From Staphylococcus ratti (GTDB taxonomy: Bacteria > Bacillota > Bacilli > Staphylococcales > Staphylococcaceae), in contig NZ_CP086654.1 of the NCBI RefSeq assembly GCF_020883535.1, positions 186,001 through 250,000 of the forward strand: DNA of 64,000 nt, in the 5' to 3' direction. A model generated the notes under the pieces. That model made no database searches, was not told the origin of the DNA, and saw only the letters and a program-made list of their open reading frames with translations. Shown one piece after another: positions 7,897 through 16,338 of the stretch; positions within the stretch are counted from its first letter, which is position 1, and every line of letters starts with the position of its first letter. The translations under genes were made by a program, and so were the position numbers.

Positions 7897-9411
7897 TTAG
7901 TCTTGTAACTCTAATTGTTGGGCCTTTTTATTCATCATATCTTGGATTGCCAGTTTGTCTGGTTTTTGTGTAGAATTCAATGGCATATAGGTCACAGGTT
8001 GATACATACGCGGTACTTTGTATCCTGCCAGTTTTTCACGCATAAACCCATCTAATTTTGTGGCATAATCTGGATCTTTTTCGCGTAAAATAATAGCGGC
8101 AGCAATCGATTCACCATATTTTGGATGGTCGTATCCTACGACAACACACCGGTCTATGAGTGGGTGTTGTGCAAGCACCGTTTCGACTTCTGATGGCAAG
8201 ACGTTTTCACCGCCGGTAATGATGAGCTCTTTTTTGCGATCGATAATGAAAATGTCTCCATCTTCATCTTTTTTAGCTAAGTCTCCAGTGAGCAAATAAG
8301 CACCATGGAAGATTTTGGCAGTCTCTTCAGGTTTTCCCCAATAACCTGGCGTCACATTTTTCGCTTTAATTGCGAGTTCACCAATTTCACCGATACCGAC
8401 TTCGTTTTTAGCGTCGTCTAAAATGATACTTTCTACAAACATGACAGATTTCCCGATACTCATCGGTTTTTTGCGGGCATTTTCAGGTGTATTGACCATG
8501 ACAAGAGGCGCTTCTGTTAGGCCATAACCGTTAATAATATTGACGCCATATTTTTTGAAAGCTGCTTGAATACTCGGTAAAGGTTGCGAACCGCCTTGAA
8601 TAACGTATTTCATTTTTCTAAAGTTTTCTGGGTTGAAGTTGGGTTGTGTGAGCGTTGCATAATACATGGTAGGAATCATAATGAGAAAGCTAGGTTCGTA
8701 TTTTGCGATTAAGTCATTTAATGCTTCGCCATTAAAATAGCGTTGGAGAATGAGGGTGCCACCAGCCATCAATGTTGGTAAAACGGTATCATTAAAGCCA
8801 AGTACATGAAACATCGGTGTCGAAATAATGGTCGTATAATCTGAATTGAATTTGTACGTCAATTCAATATTCGTCCCGTTGTTCACAAAAGAGTCATATG
8901 AGAACATGACGCCTTTCGGTTCGCCTGTAGTGCCACTCGTATAAATTAAGGCAGCTAAGTCATTTGCTTCTACTTTAATGGCTTTAAACGGGCGATGATG
9001 GTTTGGATTCACGATGTCTTCGTATTCTGGACTGTCGATATCCATGTGAAGCAGATGCGGATCGACATCAGTGAGTGAACTCAAATGTTTTTGCGCATAA
9101 AATAATATTTTTAATTTTGAGTCTTGAACAATGGCTGCGATTTCTTTTGGGTTGAGGCGCCAATTAATAGGCAGAAAAACAGCCCCCATTTTGAATGAAG
9201 CAAAAAGTAAATCGAGTAGTGCGACATCGTTTGGCGCAAAAACGCCGACAACATCTCCTTTACGAATGCCTTGAGATGTTAAATAATGCGCCATGTTATC
9301 TCCCCGAATATTAAGTTGTTGATAGGTCCACTGTGTCTTTTTTAAAGGATCAATGACAGCAGGCTTTTCAATGTCAAAATCGGAGCGCGTTTTAATCCAA
9401 TCAAAATTCAT
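7897..9411 (-). CDS. fadD: Long-chain acyl-CoA synthetase (AMP-forming)
   Basis: 504-residue ANL-superfamily ligase that activates fatty acids to acyl-CoA with ATP. The P-loop-like signature YTSGTTGEPKG is at residues 157-167. The adenylation region NGYGLTEAP and the hinge GDLAKKDEDGDIFIIDRKKELI follow, with the C-terminal lysine region (STQKPDKLAI). The start at ATG 9411 is preferred because GAAAGGGG precedes it; the in-frame upstream extension to 9474 lacks a ribosome site and is not conserved-looking. It follows fadX by about 95 bases. Alternatives are an acyl-ACP or other CoA ligase, but the operon argues for fatty acids. Confidence 0.9.
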   Translation of the reverse strand: MNFDWIKTRSDFDIEKPAVIDPLKKTQWTYQQLNIRGDNMAHYLTSQGIRKGDVVGVFAPNDVALLDLLFASFKMGAVFLPINWRLNPKEIAAIVQDSKLKILFYAQKHLSSLTDVDPHLLHMDIDSPEYEDIVNPNHHRPFKAIKVEANDLAALIYTSGTTGEPKGVMFSYDSFVNNGTNIELTYKFNSDYTTIISTPMFHVLGFNDTVLPTLMAGGTLILQRYFNGEALNDLIAKYEPSFLIMIPTMYYATLTQPNFNPENFRKMKYVIQGGSQPLPSIQAAFKKYGVNIINGYGLTEAPLVMVNTPENARKKPMSIGKSVMFVESIILDDAKNEVGIGEIGELAIKAKNVTPGYWGKPEETAKIFHGAYLLTGDLAKKDEDGDIFIIDRKKELIITGGENVLPSEVETVLAQHPLIDRCVVVGYDHPKYGESIAAAIILREKDPDYATKLDGFMREKLAGYKVPRMYQPVTYMPLNSTQKPDKLAIQDMMNKKAQQLELQD

Positions 9412-9507
9412 AACGTATACCCCTTTCAATCGACGATAGTGAAATAGGTGTGTGATGTTGCGATACATTTTCACGTCTCATCGTTAGAATAGAACTGCTC
9501 TTTCTAC

Positions 9508-11085
9508 TTAGTGCGTTGAGTTAGAATGGTTGTGAATGGATTGAGATAATTGCCCCCATACGTCGTTATAAATCGTGTGATCTATCGTCGTTAATGTCTC
9601 AGAAATCTTCGGTCTAAATGCCATATGTTGTAAGACATCTTGCTCTAAATCAAGACCGGGCGCAATTTCTGTCAATGTTAAACCGTCGTCTTGCAATTCA
9701 AATACTGCACGATCGGTAACAAAAGTGACTTCTTGGTTTTGCGCTTTTGCATAAGCTGCATTAAAGTCGATATGGCTCACTTCAGAAACAAATTTTTGCG
9801 TAGTGACCGTCTCTTGAGGTTCAAGTTTTCCTTCAATAATATTCAGTTTGCCACCCGCAACTAAAGCGCCACAAAAGACCAATCTTTGGACAGATTGGCT
9901 AATGTCAATAAAGCCACCGCACCCGTTCATGCGATTACCAAAAAAGGAGACATTCACATTTCCATTGGCATCGACTTCTGCAAAGCTCATATAAGCGACG
10001 GAGACCCCACCATTATAAATAAAATCCCAAGTCAATTCGTGACGTAAACGCGCTTCAGTATTATAGTTCATACCAAAATAGTTTCGGCTTCCAAAGAATC
10101 CACCAAAAATGCCTGTATCCATCAACGGGAGTACTGCATCTTCAACATGTTCCTCATGCAGGAGGTTAGTCAATTCGTTGTTAATGCCAAAACCAATACT
10201 AACCGTATCACCGTAATTTAATAATTGAGCGGCGCGTCGTAAAATTAATTTTCGTGTTGTAAAAGGGAGCGGGGGTTCTGGAAATGTAGCAATATGTCGT
10301 TCGCCGGAAAGCTCTGGCTGATAATAAGTTTGAATGAGTTGGTGATGAAAGTGCTTGTCTGTAGAAACATAAACAAAGTCTACAAGTGCCCCTGGAATGA
10401 AGACGTCATTCGGATTCTGTTGACCAGCATCAACGATTTCTTTTACTTGTACAATCACCTTACCACCATGTGCTTTAGCATTTAAAGCAACACTGTAACT
10501 TTCGCCTAAGTGTGCTTCATGTGTCATATAAATGTTGCCTTTCGTATCAGCATATGTCCCTCTAAGTATTGCTACATCTACAGCTGGTAATACATAGTGT
10601 AAATACGTCTGATCTTTCAATTCTACCCGTGTTACTAAATCTTCAGTAGTCGTTGCGTTGGCTTTGCCTCCTTGGTATTTTGGATCAACACCTGTGTTGA
10701 GACCAATTTTTGTCAACACACCGGGCGTAATCGCATTCGTTTGACGATAATGTGTTGCGATAACACCTTGAGGTAAGAAATAGGCTTCAACAGCATTCGA
10801 TTTAATCGCATTTGCCGTTTTAGGAGAAGCGGTCATAATGCTCATAATCAAGCGTTTCACCATACCGCGCTCAACGAAATCATCAAGTTCTACTGTAAAA
10901 CCGCCACTACTAATATCGTTTGCTAACATCATTGTTAAATTTTTCGGAGACTGGGTCTCATCATATTGCGTTAAGATAAGTTGTAACACTTCGGCAGGAA
11001 GGTTTGACACAGTTAATGCAGCAAGTCCGATGACATCTCCATCTTGCACAATGTTTTTAACTTCTGATTGCTTAATATGCTTCAT
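9508..11085 (-). CDS. fadX: Acyl-CoA:acetate-type CoA-transferase
   Basis: 525-residue family I CoA-transferase of the YdiF/propionate CoA-transferase type: two Rossmann-like halves, the first opening with GDVIGLAALTVSNLP, the second with GDTVSIGFGINNELTNLL. It probably moves CoA between short- or medium-chain acids and acetate, feeding or draining the beta-oxidation pathway. ATG 11085 has AAAGGGGTG before it and it is the first gene of the operon. Oddity: the position of the catalytic glutamate (VEPGPIGG-type motif in relatives) reads LMDTGIFGG, so Asp323 stands where Glu is normal. This may alter chemistry or be a lineage feature. Confidence 0.85.
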   Translation of the reverse strand: MKHIKQSEVKNIVQDGDVIGLAALTVSNLPAEVLQLILTQYDETQSPKNLTMMLANDISSGGFTVELDDFVERGMVKRLIMSIMTASPKTANAIKSNAVEAYFLPQGVIATHYRQTNAITPGVLTKIGLNTGVDPKYQGGKANATTTEDLVTRVELKDQTYLHYVLPAVDVAILRGTYADTKGNIYMTHEAHLGESYSVALNAKAHGGKVIVQVKEIVDAGQQNPNDVFIPGALVDFVYVSTDKHFHHQLIQTYYQPELSGERHIATFPEPPLPFTTRKLILRRAAQLLNYGDTVSIGFGINNELTNLLHEEHVEDAVLPLMDTGIFGGFFGSRNYFGMNYNTEARLRHELTWDFIYNGGVSVAYMSFAEVDANGNVNVSFFGNRMNGCGGFIDISQSVQRLVFCGALVAGGKLNIIEGKLEPQETVTTQKFVSEVSHIDFNAAYAKAQNQEVTFVTDRAVFELQDDGLTLTEIAPGLDLEQDVLQHMAFRPKISETLTTIDHTIYNDVWGQLSQSIHNHSNSTH

Positions 11086-11129
11086 GGCTTCACCCCTTTG
11101 TATAATTTAAACGGACTGCTTCTCTATCG

Positions 11130-11143
11130 TGTAAACCCTTACA
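11130..11143. promoter_or_regulatory. cre-like operator upstream of fadX
   Basis: TGTAAACCCTTACA, a near-palindrome that matches the cre consensus except for the central CG (here CC). It lies 45 bases before the fadX start, in the expected promoter region, and supports carbon catabolite control of the whole operon. The rest of 11144-11409 has no gene; short ORFs there lack ribosome sites. Confidence 0.55.
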
Positions 11144-11409
11144 AAAAATATAACATATGTCATAAAATTGTAAAAATATTATGACGTTAATTTCTGATAA
11201 TTCTCAAAAATATTTGCAATTTTATTAAATTTGCATGCACTTTTTATGTGAATAAAGGGTAGTAGGAAAGGAACGAGGGTTAAAGGGAGAATTGAAACCT
11301 TTAGAGAAGAATGGCGTTTGGCAAATGTTTGAATGAACGAATCTGGATTTGTATGACAATAGATGAATTTCACGTTATTTTAACGGAATATTAGAGAGGT
11401 GGGAAATAG

Positions 11410-11865
11410 ATGAATCAATGTATTGTAATTATGGGATCGCCAGGAAGTGGAAAGTCTACCCTTGCGATGAAAGTGGCGCAAAAAACAGGTTTGCCTTTAT
11501 ATCATATGGATGCTTTGTTTTGGGAAGGAAATAAGAACATCTCAGAGGAAGTGCTTATCGAAAGATTACAAAGTGTAGTGGATCGAGAAGCGTGGATTAT
11601 TGATGGCAACTATAAAAACACATTAGAAATGCGTGTTGCTAAAGCAGACGTTGTGATTTGGCTTAAAGCACCGAGATGGAAATGCATCATGCGCGTGATC
11701 TATCGTTATTTCAAAGATAAGCTTCAAAAAGGGCCAGGAAATAATCCAAATATTTTAGAGTTCAAATTTCTCAAATATATTTGGAACTTCCCGCAAAATA
11801 GCTTCCCCGAAATGGAACGTATTTATGAAAAATATCAAAATGAATGTCGTTGGATAGTAGTTTAA
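11410..11865 (+). CDS. P-loop kinase (topology-modulation/adenylate-kinase-like)
   Basis: 151-residue nucleotide-binding protein with Walker A GSPGSGKSTLA at residues 9-19, the acceptor-side segment YHMDALFW and DGNYKNTLEMRVAKADVVIWL, typical of the FlaR/topology-modulation type of shikimate- or adenylate-kinase-like proteins. ATG 11410 has GAGAGGTGG upstream. The protein ends abruptly at WIVV, where relatives usually carry about 20 more residues, so the C-terminus may be trimmed. It stands alone between the fad promoter and hypR. Substrate unknown. Confidence 0.7.
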   Translation: MNQCIVIMGSPGSGKSTLAMKVAQKTGLPLYHMDALFWEGNKNISEEVLIERLQSVVDREAWIIDGNYKNTLEMRVAKADVVIWLKAPRWKCIMRVIYRYFKDKLQKGPGNNPNILEFKFLKYIWNFPQNSFPEMERIYEKYQNECRWIVV

Positions 11866-11995
11866 TACAAGATGGGATAGGTCAGGAACTTAGAATATAT
11901 CCAAAGAGGTTGTTCGTTTTTGTCACATTATGAATATTTTGTTGCAACGTCGACGATTCAAATGTGTTTTCAAAATCGTCATTCTTGATGACCTA

Positions 11996-12047
11996 GCCCC
12001 GCCATTTTACAGTTGTCCCAAAACAACGACAACTGTCAGGGCGGGCA
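11996..12047. repeat. Intergenic hairpin
   Basis: Stem with perfect inner arms ACAGTTGTC / GACAACTGT and outer GC-rich arms (GCCCCGCC / GGGCGGGC, imperfect). No long T-run follows. It resembles the GC-rich intergenic repeat units of staphylococcal chromosomes and may act as the terminator of the preceding gene. Confidence 0.45.
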
Positions 12048-12078
12048 TTTAAATTGTATTTAGTGGAATGCTATGTTT

Positions 12079-12103
12079 AAATGTAACTATAATAGTTACA
12101 TTT
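12079..12103. promoter_or_regulatory. HypR operator
   Basis: A 25-base inverted repeat, arms AAATGTAACTAT and ATAGTTACATTT around one central base, ending 13 bases before the hypR start and covering a TATAAT (12088-12093). S. aureus HypR is known to repress its own hypR-merA operon through a long inverted repeat with TGTAAC/GTTACA cores, so this is very likely its binding site. Confidence 0.75.
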
Positions 12104-12116
12104 ATGGAGAGAGAAA

Positions 12117-12542
12117 ATGAATTTAGAATTTAACATTGCGATTCATGTGATGTGTTTTTTAGTCAAACATTCTGAAGAAAGATGGAGTAGTAAAGCGTTA
12201 GCAGATTCAGTCTGTATTCATCCGGTTCAAATTCGACGTGTCACAGCCAAGTTAATAGAGCTAGGCTATATTGAAGGTCATCGAGGTAAGCAAGGGGGCT
12301 ATCAAGCCAATCAACAAACAGCCCATGTCCCGTTAACAGCACTTTATGATGTATTTATTCCGCAACATATGACAGATTATCGTGTGCTGACAGGGGGAAT
12401 AGAAAATACATGCCTGATCTCAAGACAAATTGGAACGACGATGCACGCTTTTTACGAAACAGAACGTGAACGCGCTAAAACAGTATATGAAGGACAAACG
12501 ATTCAAATGATTTTAGAAAAATTATTAAAGGAGTCTAAATAA
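12117..12542 (+). CDS. hypR: Rrf2-family redox-sensing repressor
   Basis: 141-residue Rrf2 protein with an N-terminal winged helix-turn-helix (WSSKALADSVCIHPVQIRRV). It keeps Cys33 and Cys99, the two residues that form the intersubunit disulfide in S. aureus HypR under hypochlorite stress; a further Cys is at 13. There is no [Fe-S]-type three-cysteine cluster as in IscR or NsrR. ATG 12117 follows GGAGAGAG. The stop codon overlaps the merA start, and a perfect inverted repeat covers the promoter, so autoregulation with merA is expected. Oxidation should release the operator and induce merA. Confidence 0.88.
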   Translation: MNLEFNIAIHVMCFLVKHSEERWSSKALADSVCIHPVQIRRVTAKLIELGYIEGHRGKQGGYQANQQTAHVPLTALYDVFIPQHMTDYRVLTGGIENTCLISRQIGTTMHAFYETERERAKTVYEGQTIQMILEKLLKESK

Positions 12543-13864
12543 TGAAAACATACGATATTGTTGTCATAGGATTTGGTAAAGCAGGTAAAACATTGGCAAA
12601 AACAGCAGCGACAAAAGGGAAGTCTGTCGCAATGATAGAACAATCGCCCAAAATGTATGGCGGAACATGTATTAATATTGGATGTATCCCATCTAAGACG
12701 CTCATTCATGCCAGTGAAACACAATTGAATTTTTCAGAGGCCATGACGCGTAAAAGTGAGGTTGTTAATGCATTAAACAAAAAGAATTATCACAACCTCG
12801 CAGATGAAGCAAAAATTGATGTGTACGATGCTAAAGCGCAGTTCAAAACAGAACATGAAGTTGCATTAGTGAATGCGGATAACGAGGTTGAGGATACGAT
12901 TCGTGGCGACGTTGTCGTAATTAATACAGGCGCTTCCCCAGTGATTCCCAAAATTGAAGGTATCTCAACATCAAAACGTATTTATGATTCTACAGGAATT
13001 ATGGAATTATCATCGCAACCTAAACGTTTAGTTATTGTAGGTGGCGGCTATATTGCGTTAGAATTTGCATCACTTTTCGCAAGTTTTGGTACGGAAGTAA
13101 CAGTGCTTGAGCGCAATGAACACGTTTTAACAAACGAAGATAATGATATTGCAGCACAAGCGATTCAAGACTTAAAAGACAAAGGCGTTCAAATTGTTAC
13201 AGAAGCAGAAACGAAAGCAATTAAAGACCAAGATGATGAAACAATTGTTGAAACATCACAAGGACAATTCCATGCGGACGCAATTTTACTTGCGACTGGC
13301 CGTCAACCGAATACAGATTTAAATTTAGATGCGGTAGGTATTCAACTAGGCGATAAAGGCGAAATCAAAGTGAATCCACATTTACAAACGGCAGTTTCGC
13401 ATATTTATGCGGTTGGCGATGTTAAAGGCGGTCCTCAATTTACGTATGTATCATTAGATGACTTCAGAATAGTGAGCGACCATTTACTTGGTGAGGGACA
13501 ACGTACAACAGAAAATCGTGGAGACATTCCATATACAGTCTTTATTGATCCACCGTTGTCAAGAGTAGGACTTACTGCTGACGAAGCCCAAGCAGAAGGA
13601 TATACGATTAAAGAAGGTAAACTGCCAGTAAATCAAATTCCGCGTCATAAAATTAATGCGGATCCACGAGGACTTTTTAAAGTCGTTGTCGATGCCCAAA
13701 CACATCGTATTTTAGGTGCAACGCTTTACGGTGCACATTCTGAAGAGTTGATAAACTTAATTCATTTAGCGATGAAACAAGGTACAACGTATGACGTATT
13801 ACGTGATATGATGTATACACATCCGACAATGGCCGAATCATTTAACGATTTATTTAAAATATAA
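12542..13864 (+). CDS. merA: Flavin disulfide reductase MerA (hypothiocyanous acid reductase)
   Basis: 440-residue pyridine-nucleotide disulfide oxidoreductase of the RclA/MerA branch. FAD site GFGKAGKTLA near residue 10, redox pair Cys43/Cys48 in GGTCINIGCIPSK, NAD(P)-binding GGGYIALEFASLF near 165, second FAD motif VGDVKGG, and the C-terminal dimerisation domain with HSEELINLIHLA and HPTMAES. There is no N-terminal heavy-metal domain, so the mercury-reductase name is historical. Related enzymes reduce hypothiocyanous acid with NADPH and protect against host oxidants. The ATG overlaps the hypR stop by one base, so the two genes are translated together. A strong terminator follows. Confidence 0.88.
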   Translation: MKTYDIVVIGFGKAGKTLAKTAATKGKSVAMIEQSPKMYGGTCINIGCIPSKTLIHASETQLNFSEAMTRKSEVVNALNKKNYHNLADEAKIDVYDAKAQFKTEHEVALVNADNEVEDTIRGDVVVINTGASPVIPKIEGISTSKRIYDSTGIMELSSQPKRLVIVGGGYIALEFASLFASFGTEVTVLERNEHVLTNEDNDIAAQAIQDLKDKGVQIVTEAETKAIKDQDDETIVETSQGQFHADAILLATGRQPNTDLNLDAVGIQLGDKGEIKVNPHLQTAVSHIYAVGDVKGGPQFTYVSLDDFRIVSDHLLGEGQRTTENRGDIPYTVFIDPPLSRVGLTADEAQAEGYTIKEGKLPVNQIPRHKINADPRGLFKVVVDAQTHRILGATLYGAHSEELINLIHLAMKQGTTYDVLRDMMYTHPTMAESFNDLFKI

Positions 13865-13881
13865 GCACATCAATAGTATCG

Positions 13882-13927
13882 ACACCCTTATCATTGTATC
13901 TAGCATTCAATGATAGGGGTGTTTTTA
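13882..13927 (+). terminator. Terminator of hypR-merA
   Basis: Stem ACACCCTTATCATTG / CAATGATAGGGGTGT followed by TTTTTAT, 17 bases after the merA stop. The remaining space to the ribose operator (13928-14062) shows no gene. Confidence 0.85.
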
Positions 13928-14062
13928 TATGAAGTTACTTTATTCATGACTTGGCAAATAGAAGAAATCGTTTGTTTCATTTTTAAATTTAAAATACGTT
14001 TGTATCAACCCTATTCAATAAAAAATTCATTTGCTAAATAAGAAAAAGCATGCTAATTTATA

Positions 14063-14076
14063 TGTAAACGTTTACA
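14063..14076. promoter_or_regulatory. RbsR/CcpA operator
   Basis: TGTAAACGTTTACA is a perfect 14-base palindrome and a full match to the cre consensus; RbsR (LacI family) operators have the same form. It ends four bases before the rbsR ribosome site, so a bound repressor would control rbsR and all genes behind it. Confidence 0.75.
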
Positions 14077-14094
14077 CATTGGAGGGTGAATACG

Positions 14095-15066
14095 TTGGCA
14101 ACCATTAAAGAAGTGGCAAACTATGCAAAGGTTTCTGTTGCGACAGTATCTAGAGCCATCAATGGCAATGGATACGTCAAACAGGAGACGCGCAAAAAAA
14201 TTGAAGAAGCCATTCAAGCGTTGAATTATAAGCCTAATGAAGTGGCACGTGCACTTAATATGAAAACGTCTAAAATGTTAGGCTTACTTTTACCAGATAT
14301 GAGTAACCCGTTTTTTACAGTTGTTGCACGTGGCGTTGAAGACAAGGCTATGGAGCGCGGCTATCACATTATGATTGGCAATGGCGCAATGGATGAAACG
14401 AAAGAATGCAATTATTTATCGATGTTCAAAGTGAATCAATGTAGCGGTGTGATTGCGTCGCAACTTTCTACGGCACACGCCTTCAATCAACTACAAACTT
14501 TAAATACGCCGTATGTGTTAATTGATCGCGTCTATGAAGGGGCGGCATGTGTTGAGGCGGACCATATTCAAGGAGGAAGGTTACAAGCTAAAACCATTCT
14601 TGAAGGAGGAGCTACTTCCGTTTTATTACTGCATCAAAATTTGGATTATACCTCATTTAAAGCCCGTTTTGACGCTGCGAAAAAAGTACTTACTGAAGCA
14701 AGGTGTCATGTTGTGACATTGGAAGAGGAGCATCTTAATGCTGAAACATTCGTAGCGCACATACAGCGAGAAGCGATTGATAGTGTCATTTGTAGTAATG
14801 ATGTCATGGCTTTTAAAGTCATGAAATGGTTGAATAATCACGGTTTAGCAGTCCCGGAAGCGGTTCAAGTTATCGGTTACGATGATATTTCATTTGCATC
14901 GATGTTTATCCCTAGCTTAACGACTGTACGTCAGCCTGCGTATGCGCTTGGACAATATGCTGCACAACAAATGATCGATGAACTGGAAGGCATCGCACCG
15001 AAAACATCTAAAAAATTAAAAGTCGAAATCGTACATCGAAGTTCAACGAGGAGGTTAAAACAATGA
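14095..15066 (+). CDS. rbsR: Ribose operon repressor, LacI family
   Basis: 323-residue LacI/GalR repressor: N-terminal helix-turn-helix MATIKEVANYAKVSVATVSR, then a periplasmic-binding-protein-like effector domain. TTG 14095 is chosen because GGAGGG lies 8 bases upstream and the protein then starts exactly like its family; the in-frame GTG at 14086 overlaps the ribosome site. It is the first gene of the ribose operon, preceded by a perfect TGTAAACGTTTACA operator, and overlaps rbsK by four bases (ATGA). It should sense ribose or ribose phosphate and repress its own operon. Confidence 0.9.
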   Translation: MATIKEVANYAKVSVATVSRAINGNGYVKQETRKKIEEAIQALNYKPNEVARALNMKTSKMLGLLLPDMSNPFFTVVARGVEDKAMERGYHIMIGNGAMDETKECNYLSMFKVNQCSGVIASQLSTAHAFNQLQTLNTPYVLIDRVYEGAACVEADHIQGGRLQAKTILEGGATSVLLLHQNLDYTSFKARFDAAKKVLTEARCHVVTLEEEHLNAETFVAHIQREAIDSVICSNDVMAFKVMKWLNNHGLAVPEAVQVIGYDDISFASMFIPSLTTVRQPAYALGQYAAQQMIDELEGIAPKTSKKLKVEIVHRSSTRRLKQ

Positions 15067-15944
15067 AAAAAATATTTGTAATTGGTAGCGTCTCTATGGA
15101 TTTAGTAGTTTCAACATCTGTAGTACCTCGTAAAGGTGAAACAGTATTAGGAGATTTATTTTTTACAACAACTGGGGGTAAAGGTGCCAATCAAGCTGTA
15201 GCAGCAGCCCGTCTCGGTAACAATGTTCATATGATTGGGCGTATTGGAGATGATGATTTTGGACAAGAAATTGTACAAAATTTTAAACGTAATCAAGTCG
15301 ACGTTACAGGTTTAAACGTTGTTCCTGAAATGGCTACAGGCACAGCGCATATTACATTAGCCGATAATGATAACAGTATCATTGTAGTGCCGTCAGCCAA
15401 CAATGAAGTGACGTACGACAATATAAAAGCACAACTTGAAAGTATTCAATCTGGAGATATTGTGCTACTTCAACAAGAAATTCCAGCTGATACAGTTGAA
15501 AAAGTACTCGCACATTGTAAAAAGCGTGGCATTACGTCTATTTTAAACCCTGCTCCTTACCGAGCGGTGGATGAAGCTGTTATCGACAATGCGGATATTA
15601 TTACGCCAAACGAAACAGAAAGTAAGGCACTATTTGAAGGAAAACTTGATGACGCATTAGAACGCTATCCTAACAAATTAATTGTCACAATAGGCGATAA
15701 AGGGGCGCGTTATTTTAATGGCCAAGAGCATATTACCGTTAAAGGCTTCAAACGTGAAGTTAAAGATACGACAGGTGCTGGGGATACATTTAACGGCGCA
15801 CTTGCTGTAGGACTACAAAAAGGATTTGCTCTAGATAAAGCCATTGAACTTGCGAATCTTGCAGCAAGTTTCTCTGTTACTGGTATGGGAGCACAAGGGG
15901 GCATGCCAACGTGGGAAGAAGTAAGAGGTGAACTGAATGTATAA
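15063..15944 (+). CDS. rbsK: Ribokinase
   Basis: 293-residue PfkB-family kinase that phosphorylates ribose to ribose 5-phosphate. The N-terminal GSVSMDLV, the GGKGANQAVAAARLG motif near residue 38 and the C-terminal DTTGAGDTFNGAL, with the catalytic Asp, identify it. Initiation is coupled to rbsR (ATGA overlap, GAGGAGG upstream). Its last codons overlap rbsD. Confidence 0.94.
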   Translation: MKKIFVIGSVSMDLVVSTSVVPRKGETVLGDLFFTTTGGKGANQAVAAARLGNNVHMIGRIGDDDFGQEIVQNFKRNQVDVTGLNVVPEMATGTAHITLADNDNSIIVVPSANNEVTYDNIKAQLESIQSGDIVLLQQEIPADTVEKVLAHCKKRGITSILNPAPYRAVDEAVIDNADIITPNETESKALFEGKLDDALERYPNKLIVTIGDKGARYFNGQEHITVKGFKREVKDTTGAGDTFNGALAVGLQKGFALDKAIELANLAASFSVTGMGAQGGMPTWEEVRGELNV

Positions 15945-16326
15945 AACAGGCACATTAAACAGTGACATTTCGACAGTGTTAAGCCAATTAGGACATACCG
16001 ACCGTATCTTAATTGCTGATTGTGGTTTGCCAATACCTGAAGGTGTGAAGCGTATCGATTTAGCTTTAAAGTTTGGTCAACCTTCTTTTGAAGAAGTATT
16101 GGAAGAAATCATGCAACATATGATGATTGAAAAAGCTTTGGTAGCCGAAGAAATGCAACAACATAATGCAGAATTATTACAAAAAATACAAGATGACATA
16201 CCGTCGCTAACATTCGTTTCCCATGATGAGCTGAAACATTTGTCTAAAAATGTGAAAGCCATTATACGAACGGGCGAAGCGACACCTTATGCCAATATTA
16301 TTCTGCAAAGTGATGTCTTATTTTAG
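15937..16326 (+). CDS. rbsD: D-ribose pyranase
   Basis: 129-residue RbsD, which interconverts the pyranose and furanose forms of ribose so that ribokinase receives the right form. It begins MYKTGTLNSDISTVLSQLGHTD, with the family His near residue 20 and DCGLPIP at about 28-34; the C-terminal part ends with RTGEATPYANIIL. Length is usual for the family. ATG 15937 overlaps the end of rbsK and has AGAGGTG upstream. Confidence 0.94.
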   Translation: MYKTGTLNSDISTVLSQLGHTDRILIADCGLPIPEGVKRIDLALKFGQPSFEEVLEEIMQHMMIEKALVAEEMQQHNAELLQKIQDDIPSLTFVSHDELKHLSKNVKAIIRTGEATPYANIILQSDVLF

Positions 16327-16338
16327 GAGGAATGCGAC

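Noticed and set aside
11179-11373. 64-codon minus-strand ORF before the fad promoter
   Set aside because: No ribosome site, lies over a promoter region, no recognisable sequence.
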